Below, piece after piece: positions 9,190 through 17,905 of a stretch of 64,000 nt of DNA. The notes under the pieces were generated by a model. That model worked only from the letters and a program-made list of their open reading frames with translations, had not been told where the DNA came from and made no database searches. Where the stretch lies: assembly GCF_009936235.1 (NCBI RefSeq), contig NZ_AP022314.1, positions 806,001 through 870,000 of the forward strand, read 5' to 3'. The translations under genes were made by a program, and so were the position numbers. Numbering within the stretch: the first letter of the stretch is position 1; the number at the start of each line of letters is the position of its first letter. This DNA comes from Mycobacterium xenopi. GTDB taxonomy: Bacteria; Actinomycetota; Actinomycetes; Mycobacteriales; Mycobacteriaceae.

Positions 9190-10206
9190 CTACCGCCGAC
9201 TCATCCGAAGCGTTCCCGCGGTGTTGAGCACCCGCTCGGCGGTGATCTTCTCTTGCCTGCGAGCCTGGCGCTCAAGGTAACGTTGCTTGGACGCCTCGAA
9301 CTTCTCGCACTCTTTTTCTAGTTCGTCCATCAGCAGCGCGAGGTCTTCCTGCATCCAGGCGGCTTCACCGGTGAAATCGTCACGTTCGAAGATGCGCCAT
9401 TTCTTCAGCACCGGTTTCACCACATCTTCAAGGTGGATGCGCACGTCGTACACGCCGCCGACGGCGATGATCACGGCCTTGCGGCGGAACTCAGGCACCA
9501 GGAAGCCCGGCATCTTGAAATGACGCAGCACCCGGTGCAGCGACCACATCGCCACGTTGGGTGCGATGTCGAACGCGGCCTCGCTGACGTCGCGGTAAAA
9601 GATCATGTGCAGGTTCTCGTCGGCCGAGATTCTGGCCATCAGCTGATCGGCGATGGTCTCGTTGCACGCCTTGCCGGTGTTGCGGTGCGAAACCCGGGTG
9701 GCCAGCTCCTGGAACGTGACATAGATGATCGAGTCGGTGAGACGCTCGGCGAAATACTCGCCCTGATGGTTCTGGCCCGGGCTGAAGCCCCTGTTCACCA
9801 CCTCGATGCGTAGTTTCTCCAGCTCGACGGGATCGACCGCGCGGGTCACCACAAGATAGTCACGCAGCGAGATGCCATGCCGGTTTTCCTCGGCGGTCCA
9901 GCGGTTGACCCATTGCCCCCAGGGGCCGTCCATGCCGAAGTTCATGGCGATCTCACGGTGATAGGACGGCAGGTTGTCCTCGGTGACCAGGTTTTGCACC
10001 ATCGCCACCTGTGCGACGTCGGAGAGCTTCGACTGCTCGGGGGACCAATCTTGGCCGCCGAGCGCGTAGAAGTTCTTGCCGTCCGACCACGGGATGTAGT
10101 CGTGCGGGTTCCAGTCCTTGTGCATGGATAGGTGCCGGTTCAAGTTCTTCTCGACGACCGGCTCGAGTTCGTGCAACAGCTGTAGGTCGGTCAGCTCTGA
10201 CGGCAT
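9190..10206 (-). CDS. desA1: Acyl-ACP desaturase, DesA1-like
   Basis: Soluble di-iron desaturase acting on acyl-ACP, linked in mycobacteria to mycolic acid precursors. The two iron-binding EExxH-type motifs are EENRH at residues 106-110 and DENLH at 196-200. Further ligands lie in the TEDNLPSYH stretch (E76, H83). The 338-residue protein closely resembles Rv0824c throughout. The upstream region 10207-10320 is AT-richer (ATATATCTGTGTAT at about 10244-10257) and likely holds its promoter and an operator. Confidence 0.93.
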   Translation of the reverse strand: MPSELTDLQLLHELEPVVEKNLNRHLSMHKDWNPHDYIPWSDGKNFYALGGQDWSPEQSKLSDVAQVAMVQNLVTEDNLPSYHREIAMNFGMDGPWGQWVNRWTAEENRHGISLRDYLVVTRAVDPVELEKLRIEVVNRGFSPGQNHQGEYFAERLTDSIIYVTFQELATRVSHRNTGKACNETIADQLMARISADENLHMIFYRDVSEAAFDIAPNVAMWSLHRVLRHFKMPGFLVPEFRRKAVIIAVGGVYDVRIHLEDVVKPVLKKWRIFERDDFTGEAAWMQEDLALLMDELEKECEKFEASKQRYLERQARRQEKITAERVLNTAGTLRMSRR

Positions 10207-10324
10207 GGACCCTCCAGTTATCTGTGCCTGATGGTTGCAGTCAATATATCTGTGTATGCCAGTAGCATCAAGTTTGGCCGACTCAGCCGCATGTCCAGAT
10301 CGAGACCGCGCGGGTCCGCTCGCG

Positions 10325-10912
10325 CTACGGGGCGGCCGCGGCCCTGCTCAGCAACATCTCAACGCAGTAGTCGATGAACTGGCTGCGGGTGGCCGCCAGT
10401 CGTCCGTCCAGGTAGGCGGTAAACAGGGCGGTCAGCCCGCCGATCAGGCTGGTGGCGACCATGTTCTGCTGCACCGGATCACTGATGCGGGTGAGCTTGC
10501 GCTGAAGCAAGTCGATGAAGCTGGGCATCCATTCCGCCCCGGAGCGAGTCAGCACCGGCTCCACACCTGGCGCCAGCAACAGCACCCGGCCCCGCACCGG
10601 ATCGTCGACCATCAGCGCGACGAACTGCTCCACGGCCTCCCGCGGCGTGCTCGCCGACGCCAGGGTCGACATGGCGCGCGTGCACACGTCGTCGTACACG
10701 GCTCGCACGAATTCGTCGCGGTCGGAAAAGCTTTCGTAGAAATAGCGTTCGGTCAGGCCGGCTTTACGGCACACGGCGCGGACGGTTACCGCCGGTCCTT
10801 GTTCGCCGCCGAGCAGCTGCACCCCGGCGGCGATCAGCCGGTCACGGCGCATGGCCTGGCGATCTTGCAGGGGCACGCCGGACCAGCGGCCCCGTCGTTG
10901 ACCCGAAGGCAC
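10325..10912 (-). CDS. TetR-family transcriptional regulator
   Basis: The N-terminal helix-turn-helix reads VTVRAVCRKAGLTERYFYESF, typical of TetR proteins, followed by a helical ligand-binding domain. It is divergent from the MpaB-type oxygenase gene and upstream of desA1 on the same strand. An inverted repeat lies in the divergent gap (10932-10951). The equivalent in M. tuberculosis is at Rv0825c. Ligand and targets are not visible. Confidence 0.88.
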   Translation of the reverse strand: MPSGQRRGRWSGVPLQDRQAMRRDRLIAAGVQLLGGEQGPAVTVRAVCRKAGLTERYFYESFSDRDEFVRAVYDDVCTRAMSTLASASTPREAVEQFVALMVDDPVRGRVLLLAPGVEPVLTRSGAEWMPSFIDLLQRKLTRISDPVQQNMVATSLIGGLTALFTAYLDGRLAATRSQFIDYCVEMLLSRAAAAP

Positions 10913-10931
10913 ATCTCTCCTAGGCTAGAAA

Positions 10932-10951
10932 CTGACAACGGACGTAGTCAG
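10932..10951. promoter_or_regulatory. Inverted repeat in TetR/oxygenase divergent gap
   Basis: CTGAC at 10932-10936 and GTCAG at 10947-10951 form an inverted repeat with a ten-base spacer between the divergent TetR and MpaB-type genes. Its position suits an autoregulatory operator. Only the repeat is seen. Confidence 0.35.
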
Positions 10952-10980
10952 AATTGCCGACCGCGACAGGACATATCTCA

Positions 10981-11985
10981 GTGACCCAAGATACGTCTGC
11001 CCCGTTCCCGCTGACCAGCGAAAGCGGGGTGGCCACCGGCTGCCCGGTTTCGCAGCTGGGATACCAGGCGCCGCCCAAGCCGCTGGGCCCGAAGTCGCTG
11101 ACCTGGCGGTACTTCGGTGACTGGCGTGGCATGCTGCAGGGCCCGTGGGCGGGATCCATGCAGAACATGCACCCTCAACTAGGGGCGGCAGTCGAAGAAC
11201 ACTCCACGTTCTTCCGGGAACGCTGGCCGCGGCTGCTGCGCTCGCTGTATCCCATTGGTGGCGTGGTTTTCGACGGTGACCGCGCCCCACTGACCGGCGC
11301 AGAGGTACGCGATTACCACGTCGACATCAAGGGCGTCGACAGGCAGGGTCGTCGCTATCACGCGTTGAATCCCGACGTCTTCTATTGGGCGCATGCCACG
11401 TTCTTCGTCGGCACTTTGATTGTGGCCGAACGATTTTGCGGCGGACTGACGGAGGCGGAAAAACGTCGACTGTTCGACGAGCACGTCGAGTGGTACCGAA
11501 TGTATGGCATGAGCATGCGACCCGTGCCAAAGACCTGGGAGGAATTCCAGGCTTACTGGGACCACATGTGCCGCGAAGTGCTGGAGAACAACTGGGCCGC
11601 CCGCGAGGTGCTCAATCTGACGACGTTACCGAAACCGCCGTTTGCGCAATGGGTTCCGGATTGGCTGTGGGCGGTGCAGCGAAAGTTGTTGGCGCCGTTC
11701 TTTGTCTGGTTGACGGTCGGTCTCTACGATCCGCCGATTCGCGAGCTGATGGGCTATACCTGGTCGCGCCGCGATGAGTGGCTGCATCGGCGCTTCGGCG
11801 ACCTGGTGCGTCTGATCTTCGCCTGCGTGCCTTGTCGTTACCGCAAGCATCCCCGGGCCCGGGCGGGATGGGACCGTGCCACGGGCCGCATCCCGGCCGA
11901 TGCCCCGCTAGTACACACGCCCGCGCGCAACCTGCCGCCGCTTGATGAGCGTGGCAACCCAAAGCATTACTGCCCCAACGTCTGA
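10981..11985 (+). CDS. Oxygenase MpaB family (DUF2236) protein
   Basis: DUF2236/MpaB proteins are heme-associated oxygenase-like enzymes; the family takes its name from latex-clearing and mycophenolate proteins. Family features are GGVVFDGD, EVRDYHVDIKG, a WAHATF histidine and the AERFCGGLT segment. The start at GTG 10981 is preferred because AGGACA lies about ten bases upstream; a TTG at 10954 would add nine residues. It matches the position of Rv0826. The substrate is unknown. Confidence 0.82.
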   Translation: MTQDTSAPFPLTSESGVATGCPVSQLGYQAPPKPLGPKSLTWRYFGDWRGMLQGPWAGSMQNMHPQLGAAVEEHSTFFRERWPRLLRSLYPIGGVVFDGDRAPLTGAEVRDYHVDIKGVDRQGRRYHALNPDVFYWAHATFFVGTLIVAERFCGGLTEAEKRRLFDEHVEWYRMYGMSMRPVPKTWEEFQAYWDHMCREVLENNWAAREVLNLTTLPKPPFAQWVPDWLWAVQRKLLAPFFVWLTVGLYDPPIRELMGYTWSRRDEWLHRRFGDLVRLIFACVPCRYRKHPRARAGWDRATGRIPADAPLVHTPARNLPPLDERGNPKHYCPNV

Positions 11986-11989
11986 CCCA

Positions 11990-12205
11990 TCAGCTGTGGG
12001 CGTGGATGTGCGCTTCCTCGAGCCCTGACTGGTGCACGTGTTGGTGGGTGTGCTCGGTTCCGTCGTCGTGGATGTGGGAGTGCTCGTGCTCGACGTGGTC
12101 GTGCTCGTGCGTGGTGTGCACATGGGTGTGAGCCACGCCGCCGTGCTGGTGCTCGTGCGAATGCGGCGCCTCGTGAGCGTGGTCGTGGTGTGGCATAGTC
12201 CTCAT
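11990..12205 (-). CDS. Histidine-rich small metal-binding protein
   Basis: A 71-residue protein with 25 histidines, mostly in H-x-H pairs alternating with Glu, Thr and Asp, and no cysteine. Such a composition implies binding or buffering of Ni, Co or Zn ions. Its ATG overlaps the stop of the KmtR-like regulator (ATGA), so the two are co-translated. There is no signal peptide, so a cytosolic metal store or chaperone is inferred. The strong complementary open frames here are artefacts of the repeated GTG/CAC codons. Confidence 0.8.
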   Translation of the reverse strand: MRTMPHHDHAHEAPHSHEHQHGGVAHTHVHTTHEHDHVEHEHSHIHDDGTEHTHQHVHQSGLEEAHIHAHS

Positions 12206-12591
12206 CTCCCTTGTTGTGCCGTTGTTTCGGAAACCACGTGCAGCCCGGCGTCGGTGCGATGATGCCGTGGCACCCCCGGGCCGGCATGCTCGGCGTTGAA
12301 GACGGCGTCGACGACCAGCTGACGCACGTGCTCGTTTTCCAAGCTGTAGAAGATCGTCGTTCCGACCCGGCGGGTACGCACCAGGCGCGCCATCCGGAGC
12401 TTTGCCAGGTGTTGTGACACCGACGGCGCGGGTTTGCCGACGTGCTCAGCGAGTTCGTTGACCGACATTTCGCGCTCCGCGAGCGACCACAGCACCTGGA
12501 CCCGGGTGGCGTCGGCCAACATGCGGAACACCTCGACCACCAGACTGACCTGGTCCTCGGGTAACCGCGAGCCCTGGCTATTTGCATGCAT
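12202..12591 (-). CDS. kmtR: ArsR/SmtB-family Ni/Co sensor KmtR
   Basis: Metal-responsive repressor; KmtR of M. tuberculosis (Rv0827c) senses Ni(II) and Co(II) and controls an efflux pump. The winged helix spans MSVNELAEHVGKPAPSVSQH. The ligand-bearing C-terminus keeps the Glu/His-rich segments NEHVRQL, FNAEHAGPG and PRHHR. ATG at 12591 gives the same 14-residue lead before the family core as in M. tuberculosis, so it is chosen over TTG at 12609. Upstream, ATACGCAGA occurs twice (12590-12598 and 12642-12650), possibly operator half-sites. Confidence 0.9.
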   Translation of the reverse strand: MHANSQGSRLPEDQVSLVVEVFRMLADATRVQVLWSLAEREMSVNELAEHVGKPAPSVSQHLAKLRMARLVRTRRVGTTIFYSLENEHVRQLVVDAVFNAEHAGPGVPRHHRTDAGLHVVSETTAQQGR

Positions 12592-12707
12592 ACGCAGATA
12601 ATAGTGCAAGGCGGCCCGGCCGTGTCAACCCCGCCTGCGCGATACGCAGACTCGTGTGGTAGTAAATAGCCTAACTATATTGCTGGCACGGTCGGGATGA
12701 GGGCGAG

Positions 12708-13607
12708 ATGGTGCGCACCGAGAGCGACAGCTGGGATCTCGCGACGAGCGTGGGAGCGACGGCGACGATGGTCGCTGCGCAGCGGGCGCTGGCCTCTGAG
12801 AGGCGGTTGATCGACGACCCGTTTGCCGCTCCGCTGGTGCGTGCGGTTGGGATCGACGTCTACACCCGGCTGGTGGACGGCAAGATACCGGTCAGGGGGG
12901 GCTCCGATTTCGACCCGGACCGGATGGCCCGGGGCATGGCGGTGCGAACCCGGTTCTATGACCGGTACTTCCTCGACGCGGTGCAGTGCGGTGTTCGCCA
13001 GGCGGTCATTCTCGCCGCGGGACTGGACGCGCGGGCCTACCGGTTACCGTGGCCGGCCGGCACCGTCGTCTACGAGGTCGACATGCCCGAGGTCGTCGAG
13101 TTCAAGACCTCGATACTGCAAAAGCTGGGCGCCGAGCCGAAAGCCGAGCGGCGCACCGTGGCCGTCGACCTGCGTGACGACTGGCCCGCAGCGCTTCAAG
13201 AGGCCGGGTTCGATTCCCAAGTGCCTGCGGCGTGGAGCGCCGAGGGATTGGTGGTCTACCTGCCGTCGGAGGCCCAAGACGCGTTGTTCGATCGCATCAC
13301 CGCGCTGAGCGCGGCGGGCAGCCGACTGGCATTGGAATTCGTACCCGACACTGCAATTTTCGCCGACGAGCGATGGCGCGCGCATCACGAGCGGATGGCC
13401 GAATTGGGCTTCGACGTCGTCGATTTCAACGAACTTGTCTACCACGGCGAACGCGGCCACATCATCGAGTACCTGAGCCGGCGCGGCTGGCAGGTTTCCC
13501 ACCGCCCTGTCGCGCAATTGCACGCGGAAAACGGATTCGTCTATCCAGACGACGACGTGGCGGCGGCCTTTGCCGACGTGACCTACCTCAGCGCGGTGCT
13601 GCGCTAG
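12708..13607 (+). CDS. SAM-dependent methyltransferase, mycobacterial Rv0830-type
   Basis: Class I methyltransferase of the LCMT-like family expanded in mycobacteria. It begins with the characteristic MVRTESDSWDLATSVGATAT. The SAM-binding motif I is VILAAGLDARAYRLPW, followed by EVDMPEVVEFK. Length 299 is normal. It is convergent with the Fgd2-like gene, four bases apart. The methyl acceptor is unknown. Confidence 0.88.
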   Translation: MVRTESDSWDLATSVGATATMVAAQRALASERRLIDDPFAAPLVRAVGIDVYTRLVDGKIPVRGGSDFDPDRMARGMAVRTRFYDRYFLDAVQCGVRQAVILAAGLDARAYRLPWPAGTVVYEVDMPEVVEFKTSILQKLGAEPKAERRTVAVDLRDDWPAALQEAGFDSQVPAAWSAEGLVVYLPSEAQDALFDRITALSAAGSRLALEFVPDTAIFADERWRAHHERMAELGFDVVDFNELVYHGERGHIIEYLSRRGWQVSHRPVAQLHAENGFVYPDDDVAAAFADVTYLSAVLR

Positions 13608-13611
13608 CCGT

Positions 13612-14721
13612 TCAGTGCAGCTCTGGTAGCACCTTCGTGCGGTAGAACTCGATCGCCGTGGTCGGATCGCGCTGGGGGAAGTGCATAAATGGCGTCGCAC
13701 CGGCGTCGAGAACGGCCTGCACCGCTTTGATATGCGTAGCCGGGTCGGTGCCGGTCGTCCAGCCCTTGATCACCTTGTCAAGCGAATTACGCTCGGCCGC
13801 ATGCTGAATGTCGACGGGGTTCGGTTGGTCGACGGCACCGCCGGTGAACCGCCATAGCTCGGCGGCGTGGTTGATGTCGTTCTGGTCGCCGACCACGGCG
13901 AACATCTCGGCACGCTTGCCCAGATTGGCGGGGTCACGGCCGGAGGCCTGCGCACCCTGGTTGAACGCGGCGACGAGCTTCGGGTCTTTGACGCTGTCGG
14001 CTTGAGTGATCCATCCGTCGCCGTACTGGCCGGCCAGCTGCGCGCTCTTCGGGCCGCCCGCCGCGACAAAAATCTGTGGCGGTGACTTCGGCACGTCGTA
14101 GATCTTCAGCTGGTTCGTCTGAAAATAACGGCCCTGGAACGAAATTCGCTGTCCGCTCCAGAGTCGGCGGATAAGTTGGATAGCTTCGACCAGGCGGTCG
14201 TGGCGCTCGCGGTAGCTGCCGAATTGGGTGGTTGCGGCCTGCTCGTTGAGCCGCTCGCCGGTGCCCACGCCGAGGAAGACCCGCCCGGGATGAAGGACCG
14301 CGAGCGAGGCGAAGGCGTGCGCGACGGTCGTGGGGTGATAGCGGAAGATTGGGCAGGTGACGCCGGTGCCGAAGGGGACATGGTTGGTCCGTTGGCCCAC
14401 CAGTGCCAGCGTGATCCACGGAAACATCGCGTGCCCCTCGTTGTCCTGCCATGGTTGGATGTGGTCGCTGGCCCACAAATAGCGGAACCCGCCACGCTCG
14501 GCAGCCTCCGCTTGGTCCAGCAGCTGAGCCGTCGTGAATTGCTCGTGAGACAGCACGAAGCCCACGCCTCGCCCGGATGGCGGCGGGGCCGCGGGGGTGG
14601 ACGGCGATGTCGCCGGTTTCGAGGTGCAGCCCGCCGCGAGTCCGGCGACGACGCCCGTTGCGCCGAGCAGGCCCGTTCCCGCGAAGAGCTGGCCGAAAGA
14701 GCGCCGTGAGATTGCCTTCAT
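13612..14721 (-). CDS. fgd2: F420-dependent LLM oxidoreductase, Fgd2-like, Tat lipoprotein
   Basis: Luciferase-fold enzyme using coenzyme F420. It closely resembles the M. tuberculosis F420-dependent hydroxymycolic acid dehydrogenase (Rv0132c), which makes ketomycolates in the envelope. ATG at 14721 gives a twin-arginine signal ISRRSFGQLFAG and a lipobox ending LAAGC, indicating folded export with its cofactor. Core motifs include LSHEQF, YLWASDHIQPWQDNEGH, and GTGERLNEQAAT. A further upstream ATG at 14793 would bury the Tat signal and is rejected. Confidence 0.82.
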   Translation of the reverse strand: MKAISRRSFGQLFAGTGLLGATGVVAGLAAGCTSKPATSPSTPAAPPPSGRGVGFVLSHEQFTTAQLLDQAEAAERGGFRYLWASDHIQPWQDNEGHAMFPWITLALVGQRTNHVPFGTGVTCPIFRYHPTTVAHAFASLAVLHPGRVFLGVGTGERLNEQAATTQFGSYRERHDRLVEAIQLIRRLWSGQRISFQGRYFQTNQLKIYDVPKSPPQIFVAAGGPKSAQLAGQYGDGWITQADSVKDPKLVAAFNQGAQASGRDPANLGKRAEMFAVVGDQNDINHAAELWRFTGGAVDQPNPVDIQHAAERNSLDKVIKGWTTGTDPATHIKAVQAVLDAGATPFMHFPQRDPTTAIEFYRTKVLPELH

Positions 14722-14803
14722 GGGCCGGGAATACCCAAAGCGTGCGTTGGCGTCAACGCCGGCAGGCCGCCGACCGGCATTGCCGCAGGTCACAACGGCA
14801 CAG

Positions 14804-14876
14804 TGCCCCCACCAGGACTCGAACCTGGGACCTGCGGATTAAAAGTCCGTAGCTCTACCAACTGAGCTATAGGGGC
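14804..14876 (-). tRNA. tRNA-Lys (TTT)
   Basis: On the minus strand the sequence folds as a 73-base tRNA. The acceptor GCCCCTA pairs with TGGGGGC and the discriminator is A. The T-arm is CCAGGTTCGAGTCCTGG and the anticodon loop is CTTTTAA with anticodon TTT. CCA is not encoded. It is the only one of the four tRNAs here on the minus strand. Confidence 0.95.
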
Positions 14877-14999
14877 GCGAGGCACAGGATACTGCGTTTG
14901 TGGGGTGCGGCTCGTTTGAGGATTCGGTCGGCGGTAACTTAAGCTGGCGTGGCTCCCAACGACACCACGTTGCGAGTACCCCGGAGAGATTCGGTTCTG

Positions 15000-15073
15000 G
15001 CCCCCTTCGTCTAGACGGCCTAGGACGCCGCCCTTTCAAGGCGGTAACGCGGGTTCGAATCCCGTAGGGGGTA
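15000..15073 (+). tRNA. tRNA-Glu (TTC)
   Basis: A 74-base tRNA with anticodon TTC in the loop CTTTCAA. The T-loop is GGGTTCGAATCCC and the acceptor stem is GCCCCCT with AGGGGGT, so the first pair is G-U. The discriminator is A and CCA is not encoded. It is followed closely by tRNA-Asp and tRNA-Phe. Confidence 0.94.
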
Positions 15074-15114
15074 CCGCGACGCGGCAACGCGGAGCAGACA
15101 ATAAAACAAGGCAA

Positions 15115-15188
15115 GGCCCTGTGGCGCAGTTGGTTAGCGCGCCGCCCTGTCACGGCGGAGGTCGCGGGTTCGAGTCCCGTCAGGGTCG
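15115..15188 (+). tRNA. tRNA-Asp (GTC)
   Basis: A 74-base tRNA. The acceptor GGCCCTG pairs with CAGGGTC and the discriminator is G. The anticodon is GTC in CTGTCAC and the T-loop is GGGTTCGAGTCCC. CCA is not encoded. Confidence 0.95.
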
Positions 15189-15219
15189 CCATCGCGGCGA
15201 GACACACACGCTGTCTTCC

Positions 15220-15296
15220 GGCCAGGTAGCTCAGTCGGCATGAGCGTCCGCCTGAAAAGCGGAAGGTCGGCGGTTCGATCCCGCCCCTGGCCACCA
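15220..15296 (+). tRNA. tRNA-Phe (GAA), CCA encoded
   Basis: The acceptor GGCCAGG pairs with CCTGGCC and the discriminator is A. CCA is encoded at 15294-15296. The anticodon is GAA in the loop CTGAAAA. It is the last conserved gene before the mobile region, but no integrase or duplicated tRNA end is visible next to it. Confidence 0.95.
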
Positions 15297-15410
15297 GGTC
15301 TGACCTGCATGGACACGGTTTCTGCACTCTATGGATGGTGGGGTTTGTCCGGTTCTTGTCCGGTCTTGTTCGTCGGGTCGCCCGCTTCGGTTCTGCGCAG
15401 TCGGTGAAGG

Positions 15411-15680
15411 TTGACCGTCGTTGTGGAACGCCTTACCGGTGTTTACAAGAACCTCGCCCAAGGGATTGTCGCGCTGGTCTACCGTTGCCATCCCGCCGAG
15501 GGGAACACGCACCCCACTTCTGAAGCTCGCGAAGTTCGTTGGACGACAAGGGAAGAAGTTCGGTCTGCGATGAACCCTGCATTCGCCGTACGTGCCTTGG
15601 ACGCGTTCGCCGAAGATGCTCATTCGCGTGCCCACGACGGAGTCAACCTCGTACGGGCTAGTCGAGCGCCAGGCGCCTAG
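15411..15680 (+). pseudogene. 3' remnant of a Nudix hydrolase gene
   Basis: The 89-residue frame reads like the C-terminal half of a Nudix hydrolase: RLTGVYKNLAQGIVALVYRC, then EAREVRWTTREEV and FAVRALDAF. The Nudix box GX5EX7REUXEEXGU that holds the catalytic residues is absent, so the 5' half is lost. It follows the tRNA cluster directly, placing a breakpoint near 15300-15410. From 15681 to the intron at 15917 nothing is recognised except the likely leader of the interrupted EspC-like gene. Confidence 0.6.
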
Positions 15681-15916
15681 CAAATCGCTGACCGCACGAA
15701 AATGACCGATTTCGAGACGCGCGGACCGAGAAACGCGGCTAACAGTACGATGCCGCCCCTTTTAGTCCGTTTGCGCGATTCGCCTGCGCGCGGTGATGCT
15801 CGCAGACCGACGCTGAAACCTCGCCTGCGTGCCTGGTCCCCCCGATTTCGTCGTATTGTCGCCTGCTCGGCAACGCGTTCCCCTCCAATAATCGCGACCG
15901 TTACAATCCGGGCATG

Positions 15917-17905
15917 GTGCGTCCAGAAAGCTGGATCAGGCTAGCGGGTGGAAGTCCCGTCCCGGTAAGCACCGGAGCGCCGGGTAGCAGGCCCCGGTTC
16001 GTCGCTGAGAGGCGACGGGCTAAGCGGGGTGTCAAGAGCCTCTTTGGAGGGAGCAAGTGCACGGGCCGTAGCAGCATCGCGAACTCTGCAGCCTCGTCAG
16101 ATTCACAACAGGAGAGCCGAGCCGCTCATGTCACGGTGAAGGCCACGTCCGGCGAGTCCCGGTCCGGGGTCAGCTCGTCGGGTCTCCTCGGGGTAGGGGA
16201 GATGGCACGTGCACACAGTCTGGTTCGGAACTGGAGAGACCCGTCTGCGCACGCCCGCGTCGGGCAAGAGACCAAGGGTATAAGCCGATGGTGAAAGTCC
16301 TTGGAGCACAGCGGGAGTCCGAGGGGGTCATAGTACCGCTGATCGGCGTGCAGCATAACGCGTCGGGAGGGAAGGGCCCCTGCTTTGATCACGTGCGCGA
16401 AGCGGGTAAGTGTGAGGGCATGACCGGATCGCTCCGGTCCAATAACCCCGGCAAGCCATTGCTTGCCGTAGCCGATGACGAGCCGTTGAGCCCGTCGGGA
16501 GTGAAAGTGCGACAACTGCAACGGGCGCTATGGGCTGCGGCCAAGCAGTCTGAGGGTCGGCGTTTCCACGCCCTGTTTGACCGTATCTACAGGGGTGACG
16601 TCCTGTGGGAGGCGTGGTTTCGCGTGTGCAAGAACAAGGGCGCGGCCGGGGTGGATCGCATCACCGTGGCCGCGGTGGAGGACTACGGCGTGGACCGCAT
16701 GTTGCGTGAGTTGCGCGGTGACCTTCGCACGGGTCGTTACCGTCCGGCGCCAGCGCGCCGGGTGGAGATCCCCAAACCACAGGGCGGTAAGCGGCCGTTG
16801 GGGATACCCACGGTGCGAGACCGGGTGGCCCAGGCGGCGGCCAAGATCGTGTTGGAACCGATTTTCGAGGCGGATTTCTTGTCGTGCTCGTATGGGTTTC
16901 GGCCGAGGCGGTCGGCGACGATGGCTAAGGAACGCTTGCGGACCGGGTTCATCGAGGGCTATCAGTTTGTGGTCGAGTTCGATATCGCCAATTTCTTCGG
17001 CGAAATCGACCACGACCGGCTACTGGCTCAGGTCAGTAAACGGGTTTCGGATCGGCGGGTGCTCAAACTGCTGCGCTTGTGGCTGCAGGCAGGAGTGATG
17101 GTCGAAGGTGTGTTGGAGCGGACGGTCGCAGGCACACCGCAGGGCGGGGTGATCTCGCCGCTACTGGCCAACATCTACCTGCACGTGCTCGACACTGAGT
17201 TATCTGCCCGTGGGGTGGGTGAGTTGGTGCGCTACGCCGATGACGGTGTGGTGCTGTGTCGCAACGCGGCACAAGCCGAGCACGCCTTGGCGGCGGTGGG
17301 AGAAATCTTGGCGTCATTGGGATTGCGGCTGCATCCGGACAAAACGAAGGTAGTCGACCTACGGGAGGGTCGGGAGGGGCTGGATTTTCTGGGCTGTCAC
17401 TTCCGAGCTCGCATGTCGGGGCGGCTGTGGGAACAACGGCGCATCGTGCGCTACTACCTGCACCGTTGGCCGTCACAGCGGGCGATGAAGCGGCTGCGGG
17501 AGAAGGTCCGCGACCGCACCGGCCGCAACCGCGCCGGGACAGACATCCGCGTCATCATCGCGGAGCTGACTCCGATCTTGCGCGGCTGGGGAAATTACTT
17601 TCGCACCGGCAACGCCGCCGACAAGTTCACCCAGATCGACCGGTACGTGTGGCGGCGGTTGTTCCGCTTGATGGTTAAGAAGCGGGGCCGCAACCTTCGT
17701 GCTGGGCAAGCTGATCAGTGGACTGAGCCGTGGTTCAACGGGCACGGCCTGTATCGACTTCGTGGCACCATCCGTTACCCGAAGGCTGCGTAACCATGTC
17801 TAGAAGATCATCGGTAAGCCGTGTGCGGGAAAACCGCACGCACGGATTGAAAGGGGGATGGGGAAACGGGTCTGCCTTGCAGACACCGCGCCCCTGACTA
17901 CCAAT
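15917..17905 (+). mobile_element. Group II intron with reverse transcriptase ORF
   Basis: The 5' end GTGCGTCCAGAAAG at 15917 matches the bacterial group II consensus. Domain V is at about 17815-17850, with the AGC triad, a GAAA tetraloop and paired GTGCGG/CCGCAC arms. Domain VI follows, with hairpin GTCTGC-CTT-GCAGAC and a candidate branch-point A at 17897, eight bases before a 3' end reading CCAAT. Total length is 1,989 bases with the RT gene in domain IV. Joining the flanks creates ATG CTC AGC and opens an EspC-like gene, which supports both boundaries. Exon-binding sites were not resolved. Confidence 0.85.
16420..17793 (+). CDS. ltrA: Group II intron reverse transcriptase/maturase
   Basis: Intron-encoded protein that splices and reverse-transcribes the intron. 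It has RT domains with PQGGVISPLLANIYL, the catalytic YADD near residues 272-275 and LHPDKTKVV. A maturase (GIIM) domain follows with WGNYFRTGNAADKF. No HNH endonuclease domain follows, so it would be an endonuclease-minus type that may use nicked or replicating DNA as primer. ATG at 16420 follows GAGG. An upstream ATG at 16288 would add 44 residues overlapping domains II-III and is less likely. Confidence 0.92.
   Translation: MTGSLRSNNPGKPLLAVADDEPLSPSGVKVRQLQRALWAAAKQSEGRRFHALFDRIYRGDVLWEAWFRVCKNKGAAGVDRITVAAVEDYGVDRMLRELRGDLRTGRYRPAPARRVEIPKPQGGKRPLGIPTVRDRVAQAAAKIVLEPIFEADFLSCSYGFRPRRSATMAKERLRTGFIEGYQFVVEFDIANFFGEIDHDRLLAQVSKRVSDRRVLKLLRLWLQAGVMVEGVLERTVAGTPQGGVISPLLANIYLHVLDTELSARGVGELVRYADDGVVLCRNAAQAEHALAAVGEILASLGLRLHPDKTKVVDLREGREGLDFLGCHFRARMSGRLWEQRRIVRYYLHRWPSQRAMKRLREKVRDRTGRNRAGTDIRVIIAELTPILRGWGNYFRTGNAADKFTQIDRYVWRRLFRLMVKKRGRNLRAGQADQWTEPWFNGHGLYRLRGTIRYPKAA

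Noticed and set aside
12032..12262. Valine-rich plus-strand frame opposite the histidine-rich gene
   Set aside because: The GTG/CAC alternation makes both strands open; the minus-strand start overlaps the kmtR stop, so that is the real gene.
15220..15296. tRNA-Phe as attachment site for the recombinase cassette
   Set aside because: The cassette is 7 kb away inside an IS, its end repeat CGAACCTGTGC does not match the tRNA 3' end, and no tRNA fragment repeat was seen.
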